From contig JAITYX010000002.1 in the NCBI GenBank assembly GCA_021018815.1, positions 7,223,001 to 7,287,000 on the forward strand: 64,000 nt of DNA, read 5' to 3'. This DNA comes from Talinum fruticosum (Eukaryota > Streptophyta > Magnoliopsida > Caryophyllales > Talinaceae). This document shows, in pieces, positions 52,585 through 64,000 of the stretch. The number at the start of each line of letters is the position of its first letter. The stretch's first letter is position 1. The position numbers and the translations under genes were made by a program. The notes under the pieces are model-generated. The model did not search any database, was not told where the DNA came from, and saw nothing but the letters and a program-made list of their open reading frames with translations.

Positions 52585-53691
52585 CTGAAGTAGATATAAA
52601 ACAGCAAACTAACTTAGCTCCTGGTAATTAGATTTCCAACAATGACATTGACGAGGTAGGCCAATAACATTTTCCAACAATTTTGGCAAATTATACATTT
52701 AGCAGAGAGAATAAAGTTCTATCCTGGAAAGGCGAAGAAAAAGAGTTTAAATGTTGATTTTTGAAGTTTTATCTTGTACATAAAGCCTGCATAAGATATG
52801 GGTCCAACTCAAAGTAAAAGGTACAAAATGTGGATTTCTCAAGGTGCTCAAGCAACTCAGCATACGTGGCTATCAAGGGATGGTAATGAACTGCAATCTA
52901 ATGCTTAATTAACAAGAAACTAACTTAATCACATGATGCATATACAGCCAGTTTTTGGAGCCAATTCCCAATTAACAGTCAGATGCATGGGGGAAAAGGG
53001 TCATGACTCATGAGACACTGACTAAAATTAAACATATGCTCATAACACAGGTTAAATACTTCCTGCATAGTTCTTACTAAAACACAGAAATTTCAAGTTA
53101 AATACTTCCTGCATATTTCTTACTAATACAGCAGCCATAAACCAAAAATATCGAAGCGTACACAGCACAAGGGAACTTGAACAATTTGATTATTAAGAAA
53201 AACTCAAATCAGATGACAGGGGAAAAATCAATCAGAAAAGGGATCACGTATCCTGACGCAAAATAAATAAATAATCCGACACTTCAGTTCTTATCAAAAA
53301 AAAAAACAAGAAGAAAGAAATTGAGCACCCCAGAAATTATCGCCCAGCAAAAATCATCGCAACATTCTCCATGAATATGAAAACCCTCTCTATTCAAGCA
53401 ATCAATCAACAAGTATAAGTCAACACGACCCAAATGAACTGAGAATTGACTTGGATAATGCTTTCCTATCCGAGCAAATGCCAGCAAAAATGGGAAAAAA
53501 CAAACCTATGAAATTGAACTGATTATTGACTTGGGAAAACTCCAAATACATAAATTAATCATGGAAGCAGGATTTACATACCCAAATGCATAAATTAATT
53601 GATTTGGGTTCTGAAACAAGGAATAAAGCAGTGCAATAATCCAGAATATCCAGGTAAAATAAGTAATTAAAAAACATAGTTGACCACACAC
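52585..53691 (-). other. Leader (5' UTR) intron of gene D
   Basis: Donor TCTCAG|GTGTGTGG at 53692/53691 and acceptor CTACTTCAG before CATCTTAATCC, 14 bases ahead of the ATG at 52570. A long leader intron at the same place is found in A, B and C. No gene lies inside it. Confidence 0.75.
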
Positions 53692-53797
53692 CTGAGACTT
53701 GAGAGACAGGGAGAGATATGCGAAGAGGGGAGGGAGAGAGAGATGATATTCCGAGACAGGGTAGGCCGAGAATGAATTTGTTTCGACTTATATAGAC
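53692..53797 (-). promoter_or_regulatory. Core promoter and leader exon of gene D
   Basis: Minus-strand TATA box CTATATAAGT at 53787-53796, with transcription expected to start near 53760. The leader is rich in CT repeats (CTCTCTCTCCCTCCCC), common in highly expressed plant genes, and ends at the leader intron donor. Confidence 0.65.
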
Positions 53798-53829
53798 GGA
53801 GGAATATCCCAGAAAGAAAATCAAAGGCA

Positions 53830-56177
53830 ATGCATGTATATATATTTATACATGGGCAAATTCAGAATTCATTTCCATAGCTCCGTTTTTTTTTTTTTTT
53901 TTTTTGTGAAGAATCCTTAACTCCGGTTTAAAATATACTACAAAATTTTCTATCAAAAAAGAAAATATGCTACAAAATTTCTATCAAAAAAGAAAATATG
54001 CTACAACATTTCTATAAAAAAGGAAAAACAAACTCTGTATTACAAAATTTATATTATACCGTTTCGTAAAATTATTATTAGTATTATACATATATTTAAA
54101 TTTTTATATAATTATATTAGTGTTGTATAATTATATTGGTATTTTATAATAAATATTTGTAAGGCAGTTTCACTAAACACAAACTCACAATTTGAACTAA
54201 CTGTGCCACAATTAAATGTCTCTCAAATTGAGCAAGTCCAAAGAAAGGAGCCGATACATAGATCTACTTATAGTCCCGACTTATGAGATGTAACGAAAGG
54301 GTGTAACAAAACTTACGGTGAGAAAGAATGAAATAAATCCAATAACTTTCTCATTTTGAAGAAGACGTTGCATTTCCCAACTTTTATTGCCTTGAACAAC
54401 CTTACTGTGGTACTCTTCTTTTTATCGTAGTCACTAATAGTTTCATATAAGAGATGAGCTCTAACTTACTCACCCTTATCTAAAGAAAAGGTTGTTTAAG
54501 CAAAATTACTAGCGCTTGCCTGCAAGCAGCAAGCAACAACGACAGAGAGGCCGTTATGGCATGAGTGGTAGCTCATGAAAGGTATATGAATTTTTTTAGT
54601 GGTCATCCTTCTAGAAGTTTCGTCGAAGAGACTACTCGTTTCTCAAATGTCTCGCTAACAGCTTATTTTGATTTCTAAAAAGACTTTCTATGAAAAAACA
54701 CTTCAAAAAATGTATATAAACGCAAATCCTCCATCACTAAATTAGACAAAATCTATTTAACATCTATGAGTCGATTTGTTCATTTTTACACTTTATTTTT
54801 AAGTGAGGTTATTTATTTTTAGACAATTATAATATTTTTTGATAAAAAATTATGACTTTTGATAATATCATTGGAATGTATAATTCACCTATTAACATTG
54901 ATGAATTAACAAATAATATATTGTACATTTACGATTTTAATAATGTTTAAAAGACAATACAATTTTCATTGAAAAAACGAGTATTCAAGATATGTGATAT
55001 AATACAGTAAGATCTTTAATCTCAAATTATTAAACCAAAACCTAAAATGACATCCTTTTAAATGTTTGGGGGTTCTTCTATGCAATCTTTTTCCTTCTTC
55101 TTATTGTCGGGTATCTTGTTCGTACAAATCTTCTCTTTATATTCCGAACCTCTAGTGAGTTACAAATAAAGTTCAAAGAAGAAAAGAAAAATCTCTTTCC
55201 TAATTTAATGTGCCCAAATTTAACATTTTTTTCCTTATATTCTACTTACATATTCTAAAATAAAAATACAAAATAAAATATATAATATAAAAATTAATTT
55301 CAGTATTTATTGTATAATACAATACTTGGCTTGTAGCAGAAAATTACTGTATTTTAGAGTACTAACTATGACCTGCACATTTCATTTAATTTATTTAATC
55401 AGTTGACATTTTTATTTTTTTGGCAGCTTGAGTGCTTGTCACATGAGAGCAGCGTGGATTACCTGTGAACCCACCTATAAATTCTTTCTTGCACTCATGA
55501 CAGTGATTATAGTACAATTAATTTCAACCATGTTGATTAAAGGAAAAAAAAATCTCATTCTCAATTCCTTCTTTGCTCATTCATCTGTCCATATTGCCCA
55601 TAAAATCAAATTATAGTCCTATTTCAATTTTTTTTTAAATTACGATCATGATATCAAATATTCTCCTAGCTCTTGATCTTAAAAAAAAAAAAGCATATTT
55701 CTTTATTTATTAATTTAATTGATAAGTTTTCTCATAATTATTTTTCAGATATTTAAATTTAAATTCCACCTACGTCACATTTTACGCCTCATCACATATT
55801 GGAAACAAAAAGGAAATATACTTCTAATTGATACTCTTCTATTCTAAATTGTTTACACAGTTTAACAAAAGACGCATCGAGGATACGGTCAAAATATTAG
55901 TCACTACCACTTAGAACCCTGGCTTGTCAAAGATTTATAGTGTTGTATTTATAATTTCTAAACATAAATTATTAACTAGTTCACTTTTATTAAATGGGTA
56001 TTTGAGTAGAAACACAGTTGTTTGGAGGGGTCTAACTATTTTGACAAAATCAAACAGCTAATGGGTGTTTAGTGAACATATTTTTCAAACAACTCTTCTT
56101 GTTAACATTTGAAAAAGAGTTGTTTGTGAAAGAGACATATTTGTCCAAAAGTTTAAAAAAATTATTTCATATCACCA

Positions 56178-56178
<1 letters not shown>
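53830..56178. other. AT-rich intergenic DNA, no gene
   Basis: No coding or RNA signature beyond a 32-bp tandem repeat at 53938-54028 and homopolymer runs (T run at 53886-53905). Confidence 0.6.
53938..54028. repeat. 32-bp tandem repeat (x3)
   Basis: Three copies of CTACAAAATTTCTATCAAAA followed by AAGAAAATATG; the last copy is imperfect. Confidence 0.85.
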
Positions 56179-56231
<53 letters not shown>

Positions 56232-56327
56232 GTTGTTGTTGTTGTTATATCAACATCATCATCATCATTATCATTATTATTACTGTTGTTATCTCGCCAT
56301 CGTCATTATTATTATTATTATTATTAC
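56179..56327. repeat. Compound ATT/GTT/ATC microsatellite
   Basis: About 17 ATT units, then GTT units, ATC units and a second ATT run. The poly-Tyr/Cys frame across it is not a gene. Confidence 0.95.
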
Positions 56328-56329
56328 AT

Positions 56330-57330
56330 AATATTATTTTTTATTTAAATTAAAATACAATAAAAGTTATATTAGATAGACAATGAATATAAAATTTAAA
56401 AAAATAGTAAGAACAAAATAATAAATGAATTTAATTTGTGTACATAACATAATATAATCATGTTTGAAAAGAAAATAAAAAAATAAAAAATATATTCAAT
56501 TAAAAGATAACTTAGAGATAAAAGCACAAATAAAATTTCACCAAACATATTTTCTTAAAACATTTACTTTAACCAAATATTTTCAAAAAATAACTAATTT
56601 AACAGTTAATATCTAACTGTTGATACAAATAGTTAACAATTGTTTGTCAAATAGAGATATTTTCAAATAAGAAAAAAAGTTATCAATTTTCAAGGGAAGG
56701 CTCTTGTTTCAATAAAAATTCTTTGAAATTGATATAATTAACTAGAACATTTCTTTAGTTTTTATAATCAATTAGCTTTAAGTAGTCGCGCAATCCAAGG
56801 GTTCTATAATTGTGTTCATTCTAATTTTTAACTCATATTTATTAAAAAATTTACTGTAATATTTTTATCATGAAAATGCATCAATATTTTATTATTTATG
56901 TGTATAACAAATTATGTTTAATTTAATATAAACACTTAAAATAATTTTGTAGTATATTTTTAGTACCTTATTTGTCTACATGTCTCTTTCACCAAATAAT
57001 ATCCAAAAATACAACTAATAACAATTTTCAATGTTATCAATCGTTTTCAAAGTTTTGGTAATATTGGAAATAAGAAACTCTTTAATTCACGTACTGTTTT
57101 TTTTTTTTCCTTAAAATTGGAAAGGCAAAAAGGATAATATTTGAAGGGCCAACAAAGAAATTAAAATAATACTTTAAAGTCTTTTAATATCGAGAATGAA
57201 AAGAAAAACGGCAAACAATAGAAGAGTGCATGTGGCATTTTTTTAAAGCATAAACAACATGTAATCATTTTTGTAAGGGTTTTATATAAGTTGTTATCTA
57301 TTAAATGGAGAGAAAGGAATAAGAAGGAAT
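56330..57330. other. AT-rich intergenic DNA, no gene
   Basis: Only short frames and A/T runs. Confidence 0.55.
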
Positions 57331-57349
57331 AACGGACCAAAATAAATTA

Positions 57350-57935
57350 GAAGAAACACCAAAATTAAACTTGATCACCCAATCGGCTGCACGATTTTCT
57401 TCTCTATACGTATGGTTGATCACAACTTGATCGCATCCTCGGAGAAAGCACCAAGTATCTTGAATGATGGTGTGGATCTCCCAAGGGACCCGAATTTTGC
57501 CTTTAACTCGCTTTCATGATCATCAAATAGTCTCATTCCAAGAAGATAGAATGAAAGTCAGCTTGGACCGCAACTTTAATACCATTTCTCACGGCAATTG
57601 CTTTTGTAATAAGGATCAAAAAGACATTAGATGTGTTGGGGTTCGGAGAAATCTATCATCCTAACCTCTAATCACGAACCCTCCCATTGTCGCATTAGAT
57701 GACCTCGAACCGTCAAAGTTAACATTTGATAAATCCACCAGGAGGTTTGTGCCAATAAATAAACCGGTTGAACGAGTTGGCACGCACTGGACAGGGAGAA
57801 GAAGGGGGAGTGAAGAGTTGATCCGATCCGCACCTAGATCTCCATCCTCCCCAGGATGATTTGGTCCGAATAAAATTAGCAACTTGATTGAAAGTGCTAT
57901 TATTGAAAATCACATCATTCCTGCCTTATCATAGA
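57350..57935 (-). mobile_element. LINE RNase H fragment
   Basis: Minus-strand translation gives an RNase H domain in pieces: LSNVNFDGSRSSNATMGGFVIRG (start, with the catalytic-site D in NFDGS) and, after frameshifts, QVVINHTYREENRAADW (end). It is the 3' part of a plant LINE ORF2 with no intact reading frame. Related to 17690-17960. Confidence 0.75.
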
Positions 57936-57994
57936 CTCCATAATAAATTAATCATACGACATGTGACAATTGGAGAAGAGCATATGTTTTATTT

Positions 57995-58415
57995 TAGTGC
58001 GTGTTTGGTATAGATTTTAAAAATATTTTTGGATTCTAAATTTAAAATTAGGCCAAACAATAGTTTTTTAAAAATTAAAACTATTTTTCAAAAGTAATTT
58101 TGAAAAATCAACTCTCCAAAAACGGAAATAACAAATAACTATTTCTGTTTCTAATTTCCGGAAAAACTTTCTAACAACTACCCACAATCTCATTCTTTCT
58201 CTCTCCTCCCTTTCCATGTTATTTACTCTTCTCTCTGTTCTATCTTTCTCTCTCTCTCCCTTTCTACAAATTTTGGGCCAAACAAATTATTTAAAAGACA
58301 CTTATATATAAAATTTAGCCCAAACATTACAATTTTTCTCCTAAAATATTTTTAAAAAAATATTTTTAAAAACAAAAACTACTTTCTTAACACTAGGCCA
58401 AATATGATCTTAATA
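57995..58415. mobile_element. MITE-like element, TTA target site
   Basis: Starts TTA|GTGCGTGTTTGG and ends CCAAATATGATC|TTA; the terminal repeats are imperfect. A+T-rich non-coding interior with internal inverted repeats. PIF/Harbinger type is possible from the TTA site. Confidence 0.4.
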
Positions 58416-58849
58416 TATTTATATATAGATTGACTTTTGACGATGGACATCATGACGGATATAAAAGGCAAAAAGAGAAGGTGAATTAGTGGCACAATTT
58501 GGGATATCCAAAAGGGAATAACCAAAATCCAAATACAAGAGGGTGTGTGAGGGTTCAGTTAGCAGTCTTACTCCAAACTCTTAATATTAAAGAAAAATTG
58601 ATATCATCATACATTATAAATTTTAAAATTATTAATTACCTATTACTTCATATAATGAAATTAGTAGAAGTTTTAAATGCATTATGTTTTAGTCCACTAT
58701 AATCCAAACTAAATAAAGGATCTTTTTTCATTTATCCAAATTATGAACATGATAAGCAAATAAAATGAGATGAGTGAAATATTTTCTTGTCCCTTAATAA
58801 AAAGTAGTAAAACAATCTAAATATAAAATATAATGTTAAAATAGACACG

Positions 58850-59727
58850 TAGGGTGTGTTTAGTTGAAAGGAAAATATTTTCCCAAGAAAATATTTTTCA
58901 TGGGAAAGTAAATTTTTAAGGAAAACCATTTTCCACCACATTTTCCTTTGTTTGGTACAAGAAAAATAATTTTCTAAAATAGTTACTTAAATGCAAAAAC
59001 CAACCATAAAAACCCAATAAATATGAAAAAAAGTAAATAACTAATTCAACTTCAAAACCCAAACATATATATATATATATATATATATAATGAAATATAT
59101 ATATGTTGAGCACCTAAATTTGATAAATTTGTACATCTCTCTATGATCAAACTTTTTCATGAATAAAATAATAGAAATTAAAAAATAAATAAATATTGTA
59201 AAAAAACTTTTTATCTATGAACTTTACAATAAAAAAGGGAAAAAGACAAGGACAAAATTTGGAAAAAGAAAATTAAGGTGGCAACGTAAAAGAAGTTTAA
59301 AACTTGAACTCCCATTGATAAGACTTTATTTTCTCTTGATTGAGGTAGAGGAAAATTAACTTTCTTCCTCATAAAAGGAAATTTATTTTCCCTTGATTGA
59401 GGGAAATTTTTCCCCGTAAAATATTTATCCACCACTTATGCTACCAAATGATGGAAAATAGAATGATAATTTTTCGAGAAAATATTTTTCACCGAAACAA
59501 ACACACCTTAGAACTTGAATTCACATTGATAAGACTTTATTTTCCCTTAATTGAGATAGAGGAAAATTAACTTCCTTTCTCATAAAAGGAAATTTATTTT
59601 CCTTGATTGAGGAAAATTATTTTCCCTAGAAAATATTTATCCACCACTTCTACTATCAAACGTCGAAAAATAAATGATAATTTTTTCGAGAAAATATTTT
59701 CCACTCGAAACAAACACACTCTTAATA
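58850..59727. mobile_element. MITE-like element with a duplicated right end
   Basis: The left end GGGTGTGTTTAGTTGAAAGG is the inverse of the right end CGAAACAAACACAC. The right end occurs twice (about 59490-59506 and 59703-59721), because a block of about 210 bp (59291-59510) is repeated directly at 59514-59722. The interior is rich in GAAAATATTTTC palindromes. Non-coding. Confidence 0.6.
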
Positions 59728-61340
59728 AGTAACTCTTATATTTAAAATGAATTGTTGAGATTTAATTCTCTCACTCTCACTCTATCCTCTTATCTCATTT
59801 GATATAATATATATATTACGGATTTTTGGACTTTCTAATATTTTGGAGGTAGATTCATATACTCCATTAAAAAAATAACAAAAAGAATAAGATATGTGTA
59901 TGGAATTGAATAAATAAAAAACAAAGAATACTCTTACTATCAGATAAGCCCATCACCATTGACTTGTACTGGATCAATTGAATGCGGACATGTGGAGGAA
60001 TCAATCAATTAAATTGTCAACATGTGACGATGATCCGCTTTGATTAAGGGCTACTGGGCCAGCTTGTACGGAGTGTTATTCGACTTTTCACGCCAAATCC
60101 TATAATATCCTATGTTTGATGTGTCAACCTCTCATAATAATTGTCATTTTTAATTATAAAAAATATTTAAAAATATAAATTTATAAAAAAATATATTAAA
60201 AGATTAAATTGTTTCAATTTCTTTAGAAATAAAGAAAATTAATGAAAAAAATAGAAAAAGCCATTAATAGAGTTCAAATGGGTAAACTTATTGTTTATAT
60301 ATAATTTGGATTGTAAAGTAACAAATAATGTGAAATGAAAAAATTAGTTAAAACAACTGTAGTAGTGTGAAATGAATCGAATATTATTATTTTTTCATAA
60401 GGCAAAGCACAAAGAAAAATATGCTAGTTATTAAAGGGCGTTTTTCAAGCTAACATTGTTAACTCGTTGATTTTCTTGTCCATTATTCGGAAAACTTTAA
60501 AAGTAATAACCAAATAAAAGGACTTGCAAAGCTAGTCACACGTAGAAAACAATGTCTTCCTTTATGTCAGAACCACATATTGTCTACAACAATAAACAAC
60601 CTCTGTTGAGTCTCTTCAAATTTCATTGGATCATGATTCAAATTCCTTCACCATGCTCAAAGACTTCTCTAGTGTAAGAAGTCAACATGTCATCCCTATT
60701 TTTTATGCATCATGGTAATTTAACATTTTTATCATTTTATTGACAAAGAAAGCAACACTTGTTGGTGCTAGCACAAGCAAAAATTGTCCAAACCAGCTAT
60801 CCAAATTTGTCGAATTTGAAAAAACCAAATTCAAACACAATTTTTTTCTCAAATTTAAAATCCCGACAATCAATCATGTATTGCTTCAAATTCAGATTGA
60901 ATTCAGATTTGACAATTGGGTGTAAGTTGTCCAATTTTTTGGCCAATTAGGTTTCATACAAATTTGAATAACCGTATTTGGATATTTAAACATTCATGTT
61001 GACATATAATTTCACTCTAAAAATAAGATATTTTCAATAAAAATTTACACATTCGGGTTCAACAATCAAAAAGTTGGGTATAGGCCCAGTCATATGCACA
61101 ATCTTGGTCATATTTTCAAAAGTTTATATCACAAAGTTGTACATTTGGGTTTAGACATCGGACATTTGATCATTCAAGGTCGGATTTTATATGATTTTGG
61201 GTTTGAATTCTGATTGCATCAGTCTTTGCACCTCATATGAAAAAAAAAAACCTAAACGATGTATAAGATCTATAATTATATTTTAAAATATTTTGTACTC
61301 GTGTGAATTATCTTATTTATTGAAAATATAATATTTTTTA
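59728..61340. other. AT-rich intergenic DNA, no gene
   Basis: No supported gene. A weak Stowaway-like stretch lies near 60128-60390 (CTCTCATAATAATTGTC to GTGTGAAATGAATCG). Confidence 0.5.
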
Positions 61341-61504
61341 TTGTGAAATGAGCATATCAACATTTTTTTTGGGTAGAATAGACGGAAAACATAAAAACAA
61401 AGATCTAACCGATGCTAACACGAGACCCATAACTAATACAAGACAACGAAGGTTCATCAACAAGTCTTCCACTTATCCCTTTGTCGATTATGAATCTTAT
61501 TTCA

Positions 61505-62518
61505 TAGACTCTATAAACCGTCCGCTTTCCGCTTTGTTTCATATACTTTTCCTTCATCACTTTGAGATTGATGGGTATCTTCTTCTTTTGCAGCCATCTC
61601 TTGTGTCCTTTCCTTTTTGTCCGATATTTCCCGCACCAAAAACAAGGTTAGTGGAATTTGATAGCGACTTATTTGTCCGTATGTTGCGTCTTGCCACCAC
61701 CCCTTCCCGGGCCAACTTCTTTTGTTCATCTCAATCGGTTTCTTTGTAATCTTCTTCTTTCCCTTTAAACACCTGCTATGCTCTGTCGAGCTAAAAACTA
61801 AACTCGCTCGTGAGTTCCTCTTCCTTATTTGTATACCTCTCCGTCTAGATTGATGATTGTACTCGTGACTGTTGAATCATCATCCTCGTCCATATCAGCT
61901 TGGCCCTTATCAACAACCGGTAAATTAACCGCTTCATCCCCACTCTCACGGGGTGGACTCCGCAAACAATTGTTTTCCCCATCCTTAAACACCCGAAAAT
62001 TCATAATCTCGCCCTTAGATGTAGAAGCGAAACCTATCTTTTTACCATGCATGAGATTTTCGTAGTCCCGTTTTAAAATTTTGATGAAACACCCTGGTCG
62101 ACGTATATTGGAGAACGTGATCGTATTCTCCTTAGTACCACCATCTTGGTTTTGACATTCCTCCAAAAACCAGTCCCTAAAAGTTGTACTTTCACTCATC
62201 GACAAATGAGGACTCCTTCCCAAGGATATCTCTGTGTTTGATGATATTGAACTCTCACTTTTGACCTCTATGCCTTTCATCTAATTAAAATGGCGCTTCA
62301 TATGACTTGCTTGGTTACTAATGATTGCTACATCGGGCTCAACATCCAAATAATCTCAACCCTTAACCAAAACCTTTGAATCTGGATTTGAACTTTTACA
62401 AACAACATCGTTGAAGTTTCCTTTTCACAAACTCTTTTGAGTAGAATGAAAATCACCCGACCAAGTTACAAATTTATTCCTCTTACATTTTAAACCAAAA
62501 GGATCAAAAGCATCATTC
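61505..62518 (-). pseudogene. Unidentified coding remnant
   Basis: On the minus strand one frame (62280-61825, 151 codons from ATG) reads MKGIEVKSESSISS and continues through an acidic end (DMDEDDDSTVTS). The sequence before it is also largely open but has stops. A second open piece (61729-61511) is basic and acidic by turns (KEEDTHQSQSDEGK). I recognise no domain. It lies downstream of a TPR fragment in the same orientation and could be more of the same captured host gene, or LINE-derived. Confidence 0.3.
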
Positions 62519-62745
62519 CTTTTATCTTATCCCTTTAAAGAAAGCAAGTACTTTATTCTTAGACCTTGAACCAAACGTCTCTTCAATCTTCTTGAACTCT
62601 TTAATGATACACTTGTTTTTTGGTTCATATTTAAGAGCTATTTCAAGATCCCTTCTTGCATCCTCTATCCTGTTAATATTGATATAGGCTATAGCTCTCC
62701 TATACCTTACTTTGACATTATACCGATCAAATCTCAAAGCCCAGC
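62519..62745 (-). pseudogene. TPR-protein fragment (FKBP/CYP40-like)
   Basis: Minus-strand frame ALRFDRYNVKVRYRRAIAYI, then RIEDARRDLEIALKYEPKNK and ending FFKGIR before a stop. This is one TPR repeat plus the end helix seen at the C-terminus of TPR-type peptidyl-prolyl isomerases (FKBP or cyclophilin-40 type). No isomerase domain is present. It is fused directly to the start of a LINE ORF2, so it looks like a captured or deletion-joined fragment rather than a gene. Confidence 0.55.
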
Positions 62746-63988
62746 CATATATTTGACTTCTTTATTTCGCAAAAAGAGTTTTATTTCTTCTTGCTTAGAG
62801 GGACTATTCATCCCTCTAATGTTCCAAATGAGTATATTATCCATTATCCATCCCGCGGATCTCCCTAGGGTGTTCCTCTCGCTGCATTGTCCTCTTTCTT
62901 TCCTTCTTCAGTATTTTGCAAATCCAAGAATGAATTCTCACCAGCCTCAATGATTCTTTGTCCCACTCGTCCTTGTTCAACCACTATTTGTGTCACGATG
63001 TTTTCCTCTTGATTCCGCACTCCTTAATAGCGGACTCGGATTTTGTTTTTGTTTTTGTCTCCAAACTCTTGTAACACCTTTTTCGCATGATTCCTCTCGT
63101 GTGCCCATACATTTTGCAATTATTGCACCTCTTTAGAATCCATTCAAACCATACCGACTACACTACCATATCATCATTGTCATCTATAAAAATAATTTCC
63201 TCTTGGAGGGGCTTTGTAATATCTACATCAATAAGTACTCTAGCATAGTTCATTCGCCCTTTTTTCAGCTATGAGCTTATCTCGTAATCAGCGGAATATC
63301 CACAAGGCTTGCTACTTTGCTCAGTCCATCCACACCTCGTAACTTAAGGTCGAGTTTAGGGAATTGCACCCAAATTGGAACTAAGGTTATATCCATGTGT
63401 AGATCATCACCGAGTCCCCATTCCTTCACTATGATTGGTTTTTTGTCAAAATAATATATATTTTGTTTCGAGCACTATCCCCATCCTCTACAATGAAGAA
63501 TAGAACGAGATACGTACCATTTTCCTTCCGTATCACCTTGTCAATGGTGTTTCGCCCCATATCCAGCCCATGTATCATTCCATTACAGCAATAGGTGGAT
63601 TTCACCCAGGATTTTACATATCAAAGATGATGATCAGTATTCCTCTTTCGATGCAATGTCTTCCTTCTCTATTTTTTCGATCGACCTCCTATCTTGTTCA
63701 ATTAGAGCTTTATATTCCAATCGAAACCTAGGATTAGGGATTCTTGCCAACTCTAACTCGTAATACCTTTTTATTGGTGAAGTCCATTTCATTAATCGCT
63801 CCGCCTAAGACAACCATTGAGCGATATCTTATACTCGTTTCATTAGTAATTTCCTAATAGACACCCTTGATTTGAGTCGATATCACTAGGTGAGCACTCG
63901 GGCTAGCGAAAGGTGTGGTGTTTATGGTTGCTGGTGTGGTTGCTGTAGTAGATTTATATGAGACCGGTGCTTTCTTCTTCCTACCCAT
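62746..63988 (-). mobile_element. LINE 5' part: ORF1 and start of ORF2
   Basis: ORF1 starts at ATG 63988 (MGRKKKAPVSYKS), a usual start for plant LINE ORF1. Next comes a DUF4283 domain: VKEWGLGDDLHMDITLVPIW, QFPKLDLKLRGVDGLSKVAS and YARVLIDVDITKPLQEE (about 63450-63190). A zinc knuckle CNNCKMYGHTRGI follows (about 63110). ORF2 starts at about 62843 with MDNI and then LIWNIRGMNSPSKQEEIKLF, the first part of the endonuclease, and is cut at about 62746. Several stops and frameshifts show it is dead. Confidence 0.8.
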
Positions 63989-64000
63989 TGTAGGTTTGGA

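Noticed and set aside
56072..56353. 93-codon frame with poly-Tyr and poly-Cys
   Set aside because: Compound ATT/GTT microsatellite.

Overview
The window is nuclear DNA of a flowering plant, most likely a eudicot. It is AT-rich, full of nested retrotransposons, and its host genes have many short GT-AG exons. I see no bacterial, viral or organellar gene blocks. I cannot name the species from sequence alone.

The centre (about 9.4-53.8 kb) is a minus-strand tandem array of four beta-substituted-alanine synthase (cysteine synthase, OASTL-type) genes. From right to left they are D (48671-52570), C (40006-43564), B (26350-29847) and A (9456-19601). All four share the same ten coding exons and a leader intron just before the start codon. 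D is a canonical 325-residue cytosolic OASTL, but it carries a one-base deletion in an A run of exon 3. C (348 aa) and B (353 aa) are intact, diverged paralogues with an altered PLP phosphate loop (GTAGT) and a cysteine-containing C-terminal tail. A is a decayed copy split by a full-length Copia element.

C and B come from a head-to-tail duplication (unit 1 20071-30726, unit 2 30723-44472). Both ends of the unit lie in leader introns, so B has C-type coding exons behind an A-type promoter and leader exon. After the duplication each unit gained its own insertions: a LINE fragment and SINEs in unit 1, and in unit 2 a Helitron-like element plus a LINE holding a solo LTR.

Left flank (0-9 kb): a GTTATGAGCG minisatellite, a long T-rich open frame of unknown nature, a decayed LINE with RT and RNase H (2501-6356), and a small Copia element (6900-8951) with a perfect 5-bp target duplication.

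Between C and D lie two tandem U1 snRNA genes (46513 and 47615), each with a plant snRNA USE and TATA box at the spacing of Pol II snRNA genes. One has a changed 5' splice-site recognition base and the other a damaged stem-loop I.

Right flank (54-64 kb): AT-rich DNA, microsatellites, MITEs, a LINE RNase H fragment, and a minus-strand LINE whose ORF2 start is joined to a TPR-protein fragment.
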